A stretch of DNA of 64,000 bases from JAAXHF01 sp963665955 (GCA_965231765.1 OZ246887.1:2728001-2792000), one strand, 5' to 3'. Counted from the stretch's first letter, positions 25,295 to 34,231 are shown. Notes: generated by a model from the sequence alone, not told the origin. Numbers and translations are program-made.

Positions 25295-25549
25295 TTGCAG
25301 GAGCTCAAGACACTTGCCGCCCAGCATGGCGTTCGGGTGCGTGAGGAAAAGTTGCTCCGTGGGGCAGGCTACCGGGTGCGAAGTGGAGGCTGTCGGGTAC
25401 ATGGGAAGGAGATGGTCTTCCTCGATCGCGATACGCCAGTCTCTGAAAGACTCGAACTGCTGCTCAATGAACTGTCTCAGCGAGAGATTCAGACTGAGGA
25501 AGTGTCTGCACCTTTACGTCGTATGCTTCAACGAGGGGCCTCGCTGTGA
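25295..25549 (+). CDS. Small conserved-looking protein upstream of fur
   Basis: 84 residues starting from TTG 25295; AGGGAGG lies 7 nt upstream. A longer form from GTG 25244 (adds VAKKQPSKGTKGKGGA) has no clear ribosome site. The sequence ELKTLAAQHGVRVREEKLL...GGCRVHGKEMVFLDRDTPVSE is charged and lacks membrane segments. It overlaps fur by 4 bp (GTGA), so it is translationally coupled to the metal regulator. Similar small proteins next to fur occur in other bacteria from memory, but no function is known to me. Confidence 0.6.
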   Translation: MQELKTLAAQHGVRVREEKLLRGAGYRVRSGGCRVHGKEMVFLDRDTPVSERLELLLNELSQREIQTEEVSAPLRRMLQRGASL

Positions 25550-26010
25550 ATGACCGGCTTGAAACATTCCACGAGTGGATCAAAGAGCAAGGGCTCAAAT
25601 CAACCGCCCAGCGGGACGATATTGCTCGGGTGTTTTTTAATTCCGACCGGCATATCAGCGTCGAAGAGCTGTGCAGTGAAGTGCGCCAGATTAATCCACG
25701 TGTCGGCTACGCGACGGTGTATAGGACACTCAAGCTCCTCAAAGAATGTGGCTTGGCAGCAGAGCGTCACTTTGCGGATGGACAGGCGCGTTTTGAAAAA
25801 ATCGAAGCAGAACACCACCACGATCACCTGATCTGTGAGCGGTGTGGCCGTATTATCGAGTTTGTGCATCCCGAAATCGAGGCGCTGCAGGAGGAGATGG
25901 CACGCCGCTTCGGCTTTGTGGCCACCACTCACAAGATGGAGATCTACGGGATCTGTCAGGAGTGTCGTGAAGGTCGCCATCCCGAGGGCGAGCGAGGGCT
26001 TCCGGTCTAG
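25546..26010 (+). CDS. fur: Fur family transcriptional regulator
   Basis: 154 residues from GTG 25546. The DNA-binding half has QRDDIARVFFNSDRHISVEEL and VGYATVYRTLKLLKECGLA. The metal/dimerisation half has HHHDHLICERCGRIIEFVHPEIE and the second CxxC in GICQECRE, so both the regulatory and structural zinc sites are present. These proteins repress iron (or zinc, manganese, peroxide) genes when metal-bound. Which metal cannot be told. The start overlaps the upstream small gene by 4 bp. The stop overlaps that of tatD, on the other strand, by 4 bp. Confidence 0.9.
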   Translation: MNDRLETFHEWIKEQGLKSTAQRDDIARVFFNSDRHISVEELCSEVRQINPRVGYATVYRTLKLLKECGLAAERHFADGQARFEKIEAEHHHDHLICERCGRIIEFVHPEIEALQEEMARRFGFVATTHKMEIYGICQECREGRHPEGERGLPV

Positions 26011-26783
26011 ATCGGCAGACGGAACAACATCTGTGTATTCTTCTGCGTCGCTTCAGCGACTGCTGGGAGCGACATCTCTTTCACTTCCGCCACCATTTGC
26101 GCAACCTCGACCACATAGGCTGGCTCATTGCGTTTGCCACGGTAGGGAACAGGCGTCAAAAAAGGACAGTCTGTTTCAACGAGTAGACGATCAAGCCGCA
26201 CGTCACGGACCACGTCCCGGAGTGCCTGGGCGCTCTTGAACGTCACAATACCACTGAAAGAGATATACAGCCCAAGCTCAAGTAGAGCCTGGGCTTCTTC
26301 GGTATTGCCGGTAAAGCAGTGCATGACACCGGCGACGTGATCTCCGCCTTCTTCCCGCAGAATCCGGGCTGCTTCGATGTATGCATCGCGGACGTGCATA
26401 GACAGCGGCAGTCCTAAATCTTGTGCCAAGCGAATAAACGCCCGGAAGTGAGTCCGCTGGTCCTCACGCGGAGAATTATCGTAATAAAAATCCAGCCCGG
26501 TTTCCCCCAGCCCGACAACTTTGGGTTGCTGAGCCAGTTCACGTAAACGTGCATACGTCTCTGGTGTGATTGTCTTGGCATCGTGTGGGTGCACGCCAAT
26601 CACAGCAAACACATCAGCCTGTTCCTGGGCAAGGGCAACCGCTTTTTCATTATGGACAAACGCACCAGTCGCTCCAATCACAATAAAACGGGAGACCCCA
26701 GCCGCTCGGGCACGGTCGATCATCTCAGCGCGGTCGGCATCGAATTTTTCGTCTGTCAGATGGCAGTGTGAATCAATAAGCAT
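26007..26783 (-). CDS. tatD: TatD family metal-dependent hydrolase
   Basis: 258 residues, full length for TatD/YcfH. The metal motif DSHCHLTDEKFD is at the start, followed by GVHPHDAKT, GLGETGLDFYYDNSP, PLSMHVRDAY, HCFTG and LVETDCPFLTP. These enzymes are 3'-5' exonucleases on DNA or RNA, and may aid repair. It is downstream of metG on the minus strand, separated by 54 bp with an interspersed palindrome. The gene order holB-metG-tatD is a common conserved cluster in bacteria. Confidence 0.93.
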   Translation of the reverse strand: MLIDSHCHLTDEKFDADRAEMIDRARAAGVSRFIVIGATGAFVHNEKAVALAQEQADVFAVIGVHPHDAKTITPETYARLRELAQQPKVVGLGETGLDFYYDNSPREDQRTHFRAFIRLAQDLGLPLSMHVRDAYIEAARILREEGGDHVAGVMHCFTGNTEEAQALLELGLYISFSGIVTFKSAQALRDVVRDVRLDRLLVETDCPFLTPVPYRGKRNEPAYVVEVAQMVAEVKEMSLPAVAEATQKNTQMLFRLPI

Positions 26784-26796
26784 TAGTTTTGTTTTT

Positions 26797-26816
26797 CTCC
26801 CTCGCCCTTGAGGGAG
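26797..26816. repeat. Interspersed palindrome CTCCCTC-GCCCTT-GAGGGAG
   Basis: 7-bp perfect stem, 6-nt loop, between metG and tatD. Same style as the element at 11907-11927. It may also weakly terminate or stabilise the metG transcript. Confidence 0.5.
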
Positions 26817-26836
26817 AGGGGACCGGACAGAAGCAA

Positions 26837-28600
26837 CTACGCATTCTGTCGCTCGGTCTCTTGTTCCGCTACATCATCGTCAAGCTTCACAAACAGCGGT
26901 GCAGGTTTCCGCAACGCTTGGTTGGCTTGAAACGTGCTCGGCTCCCAGACTCCGGTTGCCTGGCTATGATCGTAACGCAGTACCACGTGTGAACCGCGTG
27001 CGTCTTCGACCGTTTCGGTGTATTGGCGCCCAAACAATTGGCCATCATAGCCGAGTAATTCATGCAGCTGTTGGCTGGTGTGGGGCAAAATTGGTGCCCA
27101 CAAGAGTTTGAGCCAGTCAATGGCTTGCACAGCCACATAGATTGTTGTGGCAGCTAGCTGCGGGTCTGTTTTAATCGTTTTCCAGGGCTCTTTTTCATGA
27201 AAATACTGGTTGGCCTGCTGGCTCAAGCGCCGGACTTCGTTGAGCGCCATTTTAGGCTTGACCGCATTATACAGATCCCCAACGCTCTGAAAGCCAGCTT
27301 TGACCTCGTCCAAGAGGGCTTGATCTTTCGCATCAAGCGGCCCGGGTTCAGGGATACTGCCTTTGAAACGAGAATTGGCAAAGCCGAGCACCCGATTGAC
27401 CAGATTGCCCCAGTTGGCCAGGAGTTCGTTATTGACCCGTTCAACAAAGTCGTCCCAGGTAAAATCTACGTCGCTGGCTTCTGGGGCGATCGCCGTCAGA
27501 GCATACCGCCAGGCATCAGCTTGGTAGCGTTTCAGAGCGCCCTGGATGCTAATAATATGGCCCCGGCTTTTGCTGAACTTCCGCCCGTACATATTGAGAT
27601 ATTCATTGGCCGGGACATCGTACGGGAGGTTCAGCCCCTCATAACCAAGCAGCATGGCTGGCCACATCATGGCGTGGAACGGAATATTATCTTTGCCAAT
27701 AAAATAATATGCCCGCGCATCTGGATTGACGCTTGGATCCCACCATTCTCGCCATTTGTCCGGCGTATCATTGAGTGTGGCCCACTCAATTGCAGCGCTG
27801 AAATAGCCGATCACTGCGTCGTACCAGACGTAGATCCGCTTATCTTCATAACCCTCAAGCGGAATGGAAATGCCCCACTCTAAGTCGCGGGTGATTGGTC
27901 GGCCATGTAAGGTTTCTTGCTCGACCTGAGTGCGGGAAAAATTGAGCACGTTTGGCCGCCAGTGCGACTTTTCTTTTTGCAGCCACTCCTTGAGGAGCGG
28001 CTGGAGCTTGCCCAGGTCCAAGAAAAAATGCTCGGTCTCACGGACTTCGAGGCTGGTATTGCCAGTAATCCGCGAACGGGGCTGTTTCAACTCGGTTGCT
28101 TCATACGTTCGACTACAGTTGTCGCACTGATCCCCGCGCGCCTCAGGACTGGCGCAAAACGGGCAGGTGCCTTCAACGTAGCGATCGGGCAAAAATCGCT
28201 GGGCTTGTGGGTCGTATAATTGCTGCTGGGTATCGTTATAGATATAGCCTTTGTCACGGTGTTGGCTGAACATTTTCTGGGTGACATCCCAGTGATTTTG
28301 AGTATCAGTGTGGGTAAACAGATCAAAGGTCAAGCCCAGCTTCAGATAACTTTCCACAAACCCTGTATGAAATCGCTCGACCACGGCGGCTGGACTACTC
28401 CCCTCAGATTCTGCACGAACCGTGACTGGAGTCCCATGTGTATCAGAGCCACTCACCATCAGGACCTCATTGCCGATCATACGCTGGTAGCGGGAAAAGA
28501 TATCCGGGGGCAGGTAGGCTCCAGCAATATGGCCGATATGTTGCTCTCCATTGGCATACGGCCACGCAACACCAACAAGGATTTTCCGGGACTGACTCAT
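26837..28600 (-). CDS. metG: Methionine--tRNA ligase
   Basis: 587 residues. Class I synthetase signatures: the HIGH box in YANGEQHIGHIAGAYLP and the KMSKS box as YGRKFSKSRG. The connective peptide holds CPFCASPEARGDQCDNCSR, a zinc knuckle with two CxxC pairs. The anticodon-binding helix bundle follows. The C-terminal tRNA-binding (EMAP-like) domain is absent, so this is the short form. Downstream of holB with 9 nt between stop and start; translated in the same operon as tmk and holB. Confidence 0.95.
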   Translation of the reverse strand: MSQSRKILVGVAWPYANGEQHIGHIAGAYLPPDIFSRYQRMIGNEVLMVSGSDTHGTPVTVRAESEGSSPAAVVERFHTGFVESYLKLGLTFDLFTHTDTQNHWDVTQKMFSQHRDKGYIYNDTQQQLYDPQAQRFLPDRYVEGTCPFCASPEARGDQCDNCSRTYEATELKQPRSRITGNTSLEVRETEHFFLDLGKLQPLLKEWLQKEKSHWRPNVLNFSRTQVEQETLHGRPITRDLEWGISIPLEGYEDKRIYVWYDAVIGYFSAAIEWATLNDTPDKWREWWDPSVNPDARAYYFIGKDNIPFHAMMWPAMLLGYEGLNLPYDVPANEYLNMYGRKFSKSRGHIISIQGALKRYQADAWRYALTAIAPEASDVDFTWDDFVERVNNELLANWGNLVNRVLGFANSRFKGSIPEPGPLDAKDQALLDEVKAGFQSVGDLYNAVKPKMALNEVRRLSQQANQYFHEKEPWKTIKTDPQLAATTIYVAVQAIDWLKLLWAPILPHTSQQLHELLGYDGQLFGRQYTETVEDARGSHVVLRYDHSQATGVWEPSTFQANQALRKPAPLFVKLDDDVAEQETERQNA

Positions 28601-28609
28601 GGGGGTCTC

Positions 28610-29653
28610 CTAATATCGAGCGGAAATTTGTAACAGCATGTCTTCGACGGCAAGCCGCGCATTGGCATTCCGGCCTAGCGCCTGCATCGTATCATAGGCC
28701 AGGGTGAGTTGTCGCAGGGCCTCTTCAACACTGAGGTCTTGGGCGGCCTGCGTCATTGCAGGAAGACAGTCTTGGTAGCGTACCACGCCCTCTTGGCCCA
28801 ACAAAAGATAGCGGAGTTGTTCTTCATACCAGGACAGGACAAGTTCCAAGCGGTCTCCGCTGGCTGAGGTCTCCGCCGCTTCTATCGTTTTTTGTACTTT
28901 TTGCTTCGCCCGGGGCTTCTTCTTCCGGCTTGCCACAAGCCATTCGGCCAGCCGAGAGACCTGGCTAAAGGAAGCCTCGGAGAGTTGTTGCAGCTCTTCG
29001 ATGACATACTGACGTTCTTCGGTAAAGACTTCGGTATTCAGCGACAGAGCATATCCCATACTGCCCCGGCTATACAGGGCCAGAGCGTGCGCCTCAACAG
29101 GCTCTCTGGCGTGCTCTTGGACCAGCAGCTCTTCAACAACGGCAAGAGGTAGAGCCGCAAACCGAATCTGTTGACAGCGAGACAGCAAGGGCCGGGAGAG
29201 CGTTGCCGCATTGACTGATAGCAGCATCAGCAGGGCCGCCCCGGGGGGTTCTTCGACCATTTTGAGGAGTGCGCTTTGCGCCTGCAAGGTCAGTAAGTGA
29301 GCCTCTTCGACAAGAGCAATTTTACGATTCCCGCGTGCAGATTTGAGGCCCAAAAAGTGTTGTAGCTCCCGGACTTGGTCAATGCCAATCGTGCTTTTGC
29401 CTTCTTCTGGATTGACGCGTGTCAGGTCAGGATGAGAGCCACTCATAACAGATACACAGGCGGCACAGGTGTCGCAGCCTTCAGTTGGATTTTCCGTGCA
29501 CAGCACGGCCTGCGCAAGCGCAAGCGCAGTGCGTTTCTTGCCAATCCCTGACGGACCAACAAACAGATACGCATGGGCGAGACGCTCAGTTTTGAGCGCA
29601 TTGTGCAGAGCCGCCAGTGCGTCTGGGTGACCTTTGATTGCAGTGAAGGGCAT
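28610..29653 (-). CDS. holB: DNA polymerase III subunit delta' (clamp-loader)
   Basis: 347 residues from ATG 29653 (MPFTAIKGHPDALAALHNAL). An alternative TTG at 29674 adds seven residues. The clamp-loader ATPase fold has the P-loop GPSGIGKKRTALALAQ, the zinc module CDTCAACVS, LVEEAHLLTLQAQSALLKMVEEPP (split) and LLSRCQQIRF. Delta' is the stator of the clamp loader that places the sliding clamp on DNA. It follows tmk on the minus strand, with an inverted repeat between them. Confidence 0.9.
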   Translation of the reverse strand: MPFTAIKGHPDALAALHNALKTERLAHAYLFVGPSGIGKKRTALALAQAVLCTENPTEGCDTCAACVSVMSGSHPDLTRVNPEEGKSTIGIDQVRELQHFLGLKSARGNRKIALVEEAHLLTLQAQSALLKMVEEPPGAALLMLLSVNAATLSRPLLSRCQQIRFAALPLAVVEELLVQEHAREPVEAHALALYSRGSMGYALSLNTEVFTEERQYVIEELQQLSEASFSQVSRLAEWLVASRKKKPRAKQKVQKTIEAAETSASGDRLELVLSWYEEQLRYLLLGQEGVVRYQDCLPAMTQAAQDLSVEEALRQLTLAYDTMQALGRNANARLAVEDMLLQISARY

Positions 29654-29672
29654 GGGTGAAACGTAATGAGTC

Positions 29673-29733
29673 AAACGTGAAACGTAAAGGGACGGGAAGG
29701 CAAATTTCTGATCACGTTTTACGTTTCACGTTT
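29673..29733. repeat. 16-bp perfect inverted repeat between tmk and holB
   Basis: AAACGTGAAACGTAAA (29673-29688) and its exact reverse complement (29718-29733) are separated by 29 nt. The right arm encodes the last codons and stop of tmk (KRET-stop). A long hairpin would form in the transcript between the two genes. The arms contain the internal repeat AAACGTGAAACGT. Confidence 0.6.
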
Positions 29734-30369
29734 CATGCCCGCCATCCTCTCCCACACTATTGCCAAGATCTCCCGATGAACCACTTCAACCGGCCGATCC
29801 GCTTTGATCAAACACACTCGCTCGGGCTGCGCGTTTGCAACAGCTAAAAACCCGGCTCGGACCCGCTCGTGGAAATCAACTGCCTCGGCTTCAAAGGTGT
29901 CGGTTTTTTCTACCACGCCACGGCGCTTGTTTGCCCGTTGGAGACCGGCTGTGACTGGCAAATCAAGGATGAGGGTCAATGCTGGCATGCACTCGCTACA
30001 CACAAAAGCATTCAATCGCTCCAGCACATCGAGGGGGATGCCTCGCCCATAGCCTTGGTAGGCAATTGTGGAATCTACAAACCGATCTGAAATGACGACC
30101 TTGTCGGCGTGGAGTCCAGGCAGGATAACCTCATGGACGTGTTGGGCGCGGTCGGCCAGCATGAGGAGCAGTTCGGCCTCGGAAGCGAGGGGTGTAGCAG
30201 TAGGTTCTAAAAGAATCCGCCGCAGGGCTTGGCCGACTTCGGTTCCGCCCGGTTCCCGAGTGATAAGCACTTTGCGGCCCTGGGCTCGCAATGCCTCTGC
30301 CAGGAGCGGGACTTGGGTTGTTTTGCCCCCGCCTTCAATCCCTTCAAGTGTGAGAAAAAATCCTGCCAT
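29719..30369 (-). CDS. tmk: Thymidylate kinase
   Basis: 216 residues. It phosphorylates dTMP to dTDP. Motifs are the P-loop LEGIEGGGKTTQ, the DR-type REPGGTEVG, and VISDRFVDSTIAYQGYGRG. Neighbours holB and metG follow on the same strand, a common bacterial order. The last residues are encoded within the right arm of an inverted repeat, suggesting the repeat inserted at, or replaced, the 3' end of the gene. Confidence 0.94.
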   Translation of the reverse strand: MAGFFLTLEGIEGGGKTTQVPLLAEALRAQGRKVLITREPGGTEVGQALRRILLEPTATPLASEAELLLMLADRAQHVHEVILPGLHADKVVISDRFVDSTIAYQGYGRGIPLDVLERLNAFVCSECMPALTLILDLPVTAGLQRANKRRGVVEKTDTFEAEAVDFHERVRAGFLAVANAQPERVCLIKADRPVEVVHREILAIVWERMAGMKRET

Positions 30370-30445
30370 GCGTAATTCACACTCCAGCTGAGCGTGCGGA
30401 GCATAACGAAAATTGCGTGCTGACGCCAGCTCTATTCAGACATCG

Positions 30446-32293
30446 TCAGACGTCCAAACCAACCGATCGCATCAGCGCCAGGGCATTGCTCTTCTGTACG
30501 ATCCCGGAGCGCATACGGTAGTCGAAGCGAATCTGTCCATCTTCGAAGTGATCTTCGAAACACACATTTGCTGCCTGGGGAGCCAGGGCTTCGGCAACAT
30601 GCGCAAGAGCTAAATCGTGGGTTGTGACCAAGCCGATAGCGTTCCGCTTGAGCAGGCTGCGCACGATAGCTTCGGCACCTGTCTCGCGGTCGTGGGAGTT
30701 TGTCCCGTGCAAAATTTCGTCAAGTAGAAAGAGGACCGGAACTGAGGCCTGAGTCAGATCCATAATCTGACTCACGCGCGTAATTTCGGCGTAAAAGCGT
30801 GAACTACCCGCTTGCAGGGAGTCTTGAATCCGGAGTGTTGCGCCAGGCATAAGTGGAGACAGACGCAGTGACTCCGCTCGGACTGGAGCACCAGCCAAGG
30901 CCAAAACGGTATTGGCCCCGATTGTTCGTAGCAGGGTGCTCTTGCCCGACATGTTTGAGCCGCTGACGACTAAGACTTGTAAAGGGGCGCCGAGCTGGAC
31001 ATCATTCCTTACACAGGCGGAATCTGCGAGGAGTGGGTGGCCAAGCCCTTCGCTTTCAAATCGTGGCCCAGACGGCAGAATTTCTGGAAACGGATCTGTC
31101 GGATGCTCATACGCATAGCTGGCCAGGGCTGATAAAGCCTCAAATTCTCCCACAACAGCCAGCCAAGATGACACCGCCTGTCCAGAGTTTCTGCGCCAAG
31201 CCTCAATTGCCAGCCCGACTTGGGTCGTCCACATCAGCAGCGCAGCAATAGGAACAAAAAACTGGTTTTTGCGCGACTCGAGCAAGGAAATCAGCCGTTG
31301 GAGTTGAGCAATCTGGCGCGACGGTGGAAGACCATCAGTGTCAAGCTGGTTGCGTAACTGAGTTAAGCGTGGGCTCGTAAACTGTTCGTTTTCGAGACAC
31401 GCCAGAATTTCAGACAATAGAGATAAGTCGTGAACCAAGCGTTCAATACCGGTAAGGGCGTGCTTGATCTGGGAACGCAGTAGAAGGGCATAACCCCCGG
31501 CAAGGGTGCCAGCAATAAAAAAAGGCATAGGACCAAACCAGTTCAGCTGCCAGCCTATCAGGCTCAATGTTGAACAGGCTGCCAAACCTGCGGCAAGCAG
31601 ACGGGCTTGGGAGAGGTTTGCAAATCGTGAGCTCTCAGCCCATTGGGCAGCAATTTTTGAAAAGAGGTCTGGATCAATACCAGCTCGAATATCGGTCCCA
31701 CGCAAGACAAGCTCTTCCCGCAGGTCGAGCTTTGGGCGGAGCTCCTCTACCGCTGTTTGGCGGGCTTGGATCTCTTGCGGCTCGGCTGGCGTTTGTAACC
31801 ACCGTGCGAGGGTCTGCTCCCCGCCACGCGTCCGAGCCGTGCACAACAGTTCGAACAGCGAGCCGCTACCAAAAAGATCGAGGTCAGCGGCATACGGATG
31901 GGTCTCCTCAAGGAAGTCGGCACCTGATTCGCCTGTTCCCGCCCAGCGATCTTCCAATCGGGCGAGTCCCTTCTCGTAAAAAGCCACACTCCGTTCCGCC
32001 AAGCGCACACTCCGTCTAGCTCGCTCATGTAGGAGCACCAGTCCGAAAAAGCCGACAGCTGGAAGAGCCAGCCACCACCATGCCAGCAGACCCGGTCTAC
32101 ACACAAACCAGCCAACTCCAGCTGCCAATACGAATAGGCTCAGGCGTGCCGTACCAATCCGTTGCTCAAGGAGACCCTGGCGTTGTGCAACTGTCTGCCG
32201 GGTTTTTAGTCGTTGGGTATACTCCGTATGTGGATGGGAAGATAAGGAAGAGGAGAAGGATGAAGAGGACGAGGGGGACAATAGGTCTTTCAA
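30446..32293 (-). CDS. Membrane-anchored MutS-like ATPase
   Basis: 615 residues. The C-terminal third is a MutS-type ATPase: VVSGSNMSGKSTLLRTIG (Walker A), MPGATLRIQDSLQAGSSRF, FLLDEILHGTNSHDRE (Walker B and signature) and LVTTHDLALA. The N-terminal part has two adjacent hydrophobic segments (about 47-90), further ones near 230-275 and 355-375, and a MutS core/lever-like helical region. Mismatch-recognition and clamp domains of MutS1 are missing. Proteins of this kind are widespread but their job is unknown; DNA repair at the membrane is only a guess. The Ser-rich N-terminus (SSSSSFSSS) makes the exact start uncertain. Confidence 0.8.
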   Translation of the reverse strand: MKDLLSPSSSSSFSSSLSSHPHTEYTQRLKTRQTVAQRQGLLEQRIGTARLSLFVLAAGVGWFVCRPGLLAWWWLALPAVGFFGLVLLHERARRSVRLAERSVAFYEKGLARLEDRWAGTGESGADFLEETHPYAADLDLFGSGSLFELLCTARTRGGEQTLARWLQTPAEPQEIQARQTAVEELRPKLDLREELVLRGTDIRAGIDPDLFSKIAAQWAESSRFANLSQARLLAAGLAACSTLSLIGWQLNWFGPMPFFIAGTLAGGYALLLRSQIKHALTGIERLVHDLSLLSEILACLENEQFTSPRLTQLRNQLDTDGLPPSRQIAQLQRLISLLESRKNQFFVPIAALLMWTTQVGLAIEAWRRNSGQAVSSWLAVVGEFEALSALASYAYEHPTDPFPEILPSGPRFESEGLGHPLLADSACVRNDVQLGAPLQVLVVSGSNMSGKSTLLRTIGANTVLALAGAPVRAESLRLSPLMPGATLRIQDSLQAGSSRFYAEITRVSQIMDLTQASVPVLFLLDEILHGTNSHDRETGAEAIVRSLLKRNAIGLVTTHDLALAHVAEALAPQAANVCFEDHFEDGQIRFDYRMRSGIVQKSNALALMRSVGLDV

Positions 32294-32342
32294 TAATATG
32301 TCTCACGAAAGGAAGCTGTAGAGATAGTGTGTCCTGATCGCT

Positions 32343-33149
32343 CTATCTCAACAGGCCAAAGTACCAATTGATAAGCGGGTCACCAAAGAAGAGATAACAT
32401 AAGGCGCCAAACGACAGGAATGGTCCAAAAGGAAGAGCCAGCTTGGCATCCCTGTGTTGACGAATCATTGCCCCAATCCCGACTGCCGAGCCAATAGATG
32501 AGGCAAACAGGAGGGTAAATGGAACAGATTGCCAACCCAGAAAGGCACCGATCATGGCTAAGAGTTTCACATCGCCGCCGCCCATGCCTTCCCGACCAGT
32601 ACAGGCTTGGTAGCCGAGTGCGACTGCGAGTAAAATACCTGCGCCGAGCGCGACGCCAATCAATGAGCTACTCCAAGTGACGTCCGGATTCACAAAAGAA
32701 AAAACGACTCCTGCGACAACGCCAGGCAGGCTAATCACATCCGGGATAATCTGATGATCCAGGTCGATAAACGTCACAACCACCAAGGCCGCACTCAACA
32801 CAAAAAGGCCCAGCCCGGCAACGCTGAGACCGAACCGATACATGACCAGCACGGCGAGCAAACCAGTGAGCGTCTCAATAAAAAAGTAACGCGACGAGAA
32901 CTGAGCGCTGCACACCCGACAGCGGCCGCGCAGGATCAGATAGCTGAGCAGTGGGATATTATCGTACCAAGCGAGCGGGCTAGAGCAGCCAAAACAGTGC
33001 GCGCCAGGCGAAACAACTGACTGCTCGAGTGGAATACGATAGACGCACACGTTCAAGAAGCTACCAATGCACGCACCAAATATAAAAACAGATACCGCGA
33101 GAAATGATGGCGCAAGTTCAGTAAGTTCAGTAAATCCGGTAAGTGGCAA
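32343..33149 (-). CDS. pilD: Prepilin peptidase (A24 family, PilD-type)
   Basis: 268 residues with about seven membrane spans. The N-terminal domain has IGSFLNVCVYRIP and two CxxC pairs (CFGC and CRVC), as in full-length bifunctional PilD that both cuts and N-methylates prepilins. Catalytic aspartates are in TFIDLDHQIIPD and MGGGDVKLL. It processes type IV pilin-like proteins, and a substrate, the pseudopilin at 33195-33665, is directly upstream with 45 bp between. No other secretion genes are present in the window. Confidence 0.93.
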   Translation of the reverse strand: MPLTGFTELTELAPSFLAVSVFIFGACIGSFLNVCVYRIPLEQSVVSPGAHCFGCSSPLAWYDNIPLLSYLILRGRCRVCSAQFSSRYFFIETLTGLLAVLVMYRFGLSVAGLGLFVLSAALVVVTFIDLDHQIIPDVISLPGVVAGVVFSFVNPDVTWSSSLIGVALGAGILLAVALGYQACTGREGMGGGDVKLLAMIGAFLGWQSVPFTLLFASSIGSAVGIGAMIRQHRDAKLALPFGPFLSFGALCYLFFGDPLINWYFGLLR

Positions 33150-33194
33150 GGAATACTCTCAGGCAGATTGGACTGAAGGATTTCCACTCCCAGT

Positions 33195-33665
33195 CTATTC
33201 TATTCGCACTCGCCCAGCAAGGCTGAAGATAATCCGGCGGGTGTATTCCCCACTGAGAGAGCTGAGAATGAGCGTCATCCCAGCATCGATATGCCCACGC
33301 GGAACAAAGATGACATTCCCTCCCGAATTGACTTCTGTAATGTGAATACCTTTGGGCAGCGGAACAGCTGCCTCTGGCGCAGCAGCTGTTCCATAGGTGT
33401 GGAGAACCTGGCGTGTCCAAGCACGTCCCCTCGCCTTTTCAATGATGTAGTCATGACTGTCCGGACGGAAGGTCACCCGGAAGCGTTGATTTTGCGCCAC
33501 CGCTTTCATCCGAACCAGTTGGAGGTCACTGACAACCTTCCGGACGCCAGCATTAAAACGCACCTGTGAAAACAGGGGCCCTAACTGGAAGACGGTGAGG
33601 CTGCCCACAATGCCCAGGATTGTTAAGACAACCAGTAGTTCGAGGAGAGAGAACCCTTTCGTCAT
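33195..33665 (-). CDS. GspH/FimT-type pseudopilin
   Basis: 156 residues. The prepilin signal MTKGFSLLELLVVLTILGI has the cleavage site between Gly4 and Phe5 with Glu at +5, followed by a hydrophobic helix. The C-terminal part ends with GEYTRRIIFSLAGRVRI, the usual FimT/GspH tail. It is a minor pilin of type II secretion or type IV pili, and is processed by the neighbouring prepilin peptidase. The start overlaps the stop of the upstream gene at 33662 by 4 bp (ATGA). Confidence 0.88.
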   Translation of the reverse strand: MTKGFSLLELLVVLTILGIVGSLTVFQLGPLFSQVRFNAGVRKVVSDLQLVRMKAVAQNQRFRVTFRPDSHDYIIEKARGRAWTRQVLHTYGTAAAPEAAVPLPKGIHITEVNSGGNVIFVPRGHIDAGMTLILSSLSGEYTRRIIFSLAGRVRIE

Positions 33666-34192
33666 ACCTCAAGTTCAATCTGCAACGCATTCAGATTACG
33701 CGCCATCATATTCCAGAACGAGGTGGCCGCGGTGAGTTCTAGAACATTTGCCTGACCAATCAGATTCGCGACCTGCTGAAACAGTCCGTCATCAACCGTA
33801 GCCTTGAGGGTCAGCTCATCCGCATACCGCAGAATGAGCTTATCATCACCGCTAAAGAGCGCACTGTCCTGATACGAGCCAACGTTATCAATCTGCTCAC
33901 GGCTAATTCCCACCTGTTCCGCAATTGGGATATGTCGCCCAAAGCCATACGTGCAGTCAAGGCGCTTCATGAGAATGAGTACCGCCAGTTCTCGCAGCCG
34001 CGGATCGAGCGCGGACTCATGCATGAAATAGTCTGCCAAGGGAAAGACCCGGGTCGCCAGACCAGGGCTATTGGACAAGGCTTTCACGACATTGGGAACA
34101 TTTTGCATACTGAACTGCTGGACAAACGTGTCGTACAGCTCTTTGACTTTTCCGGTCGCAGTTTCTTTTTCAACGTACGGAATGCGTGGTAT
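33662..34192 (-). CDS. Carboxymuconolactone-decarboxylase-like protein with a possible ATA start
   Basis: About 176 residues if translation begins at ATA 34190-34192. The first ATG (34108) would delete the N-terminal 28 residues, IPRIPYVEKETATGKVKEL onward, which matches relatives that begin MPRIPYV. AGGAGG lies exactly 7 nt before the ATA, and no ATG, GTG or TTG occurs between them. The AhpD-like core is LRELAVLILMKRLDCTYGFGRHI; the catalytic CxxC is reduced to a single Cys, so thiol chemistry is unlikely. Either ATA is used as a start, ATG mutated to ATA, or the sequence has an error. A tRNA gene lies 40 bp upstream. Confidence 0.75.
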   Translation of the reverse strand: MPRIPYVEKETATGKVKELYDTFVQQFSMQNVPNVVKALSNSPGLATRVFPLADYFMHESALDPRLRELAVLILMKRLDCTYGFGRHIPIAEQVGISREQIDNVGSYQDSALFSGDDKLILRYADELTLKATVDDGLFQQVANLIGQANVLELTAATSFWNMMARNLNALQIELEV

Positions 34193-34231
34193 GAGAAGTC
34201 CTCCTTTTCCTGTCTGGTTAAAAGCTATTCC

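Noticed and set aside
32343..33665. Complete type II secretion or type IV pilus operon
   Set aside because: Only a prepilin peptidase and one pseudopilin are present; the ATPase, platform and secretin genes are not in the window.
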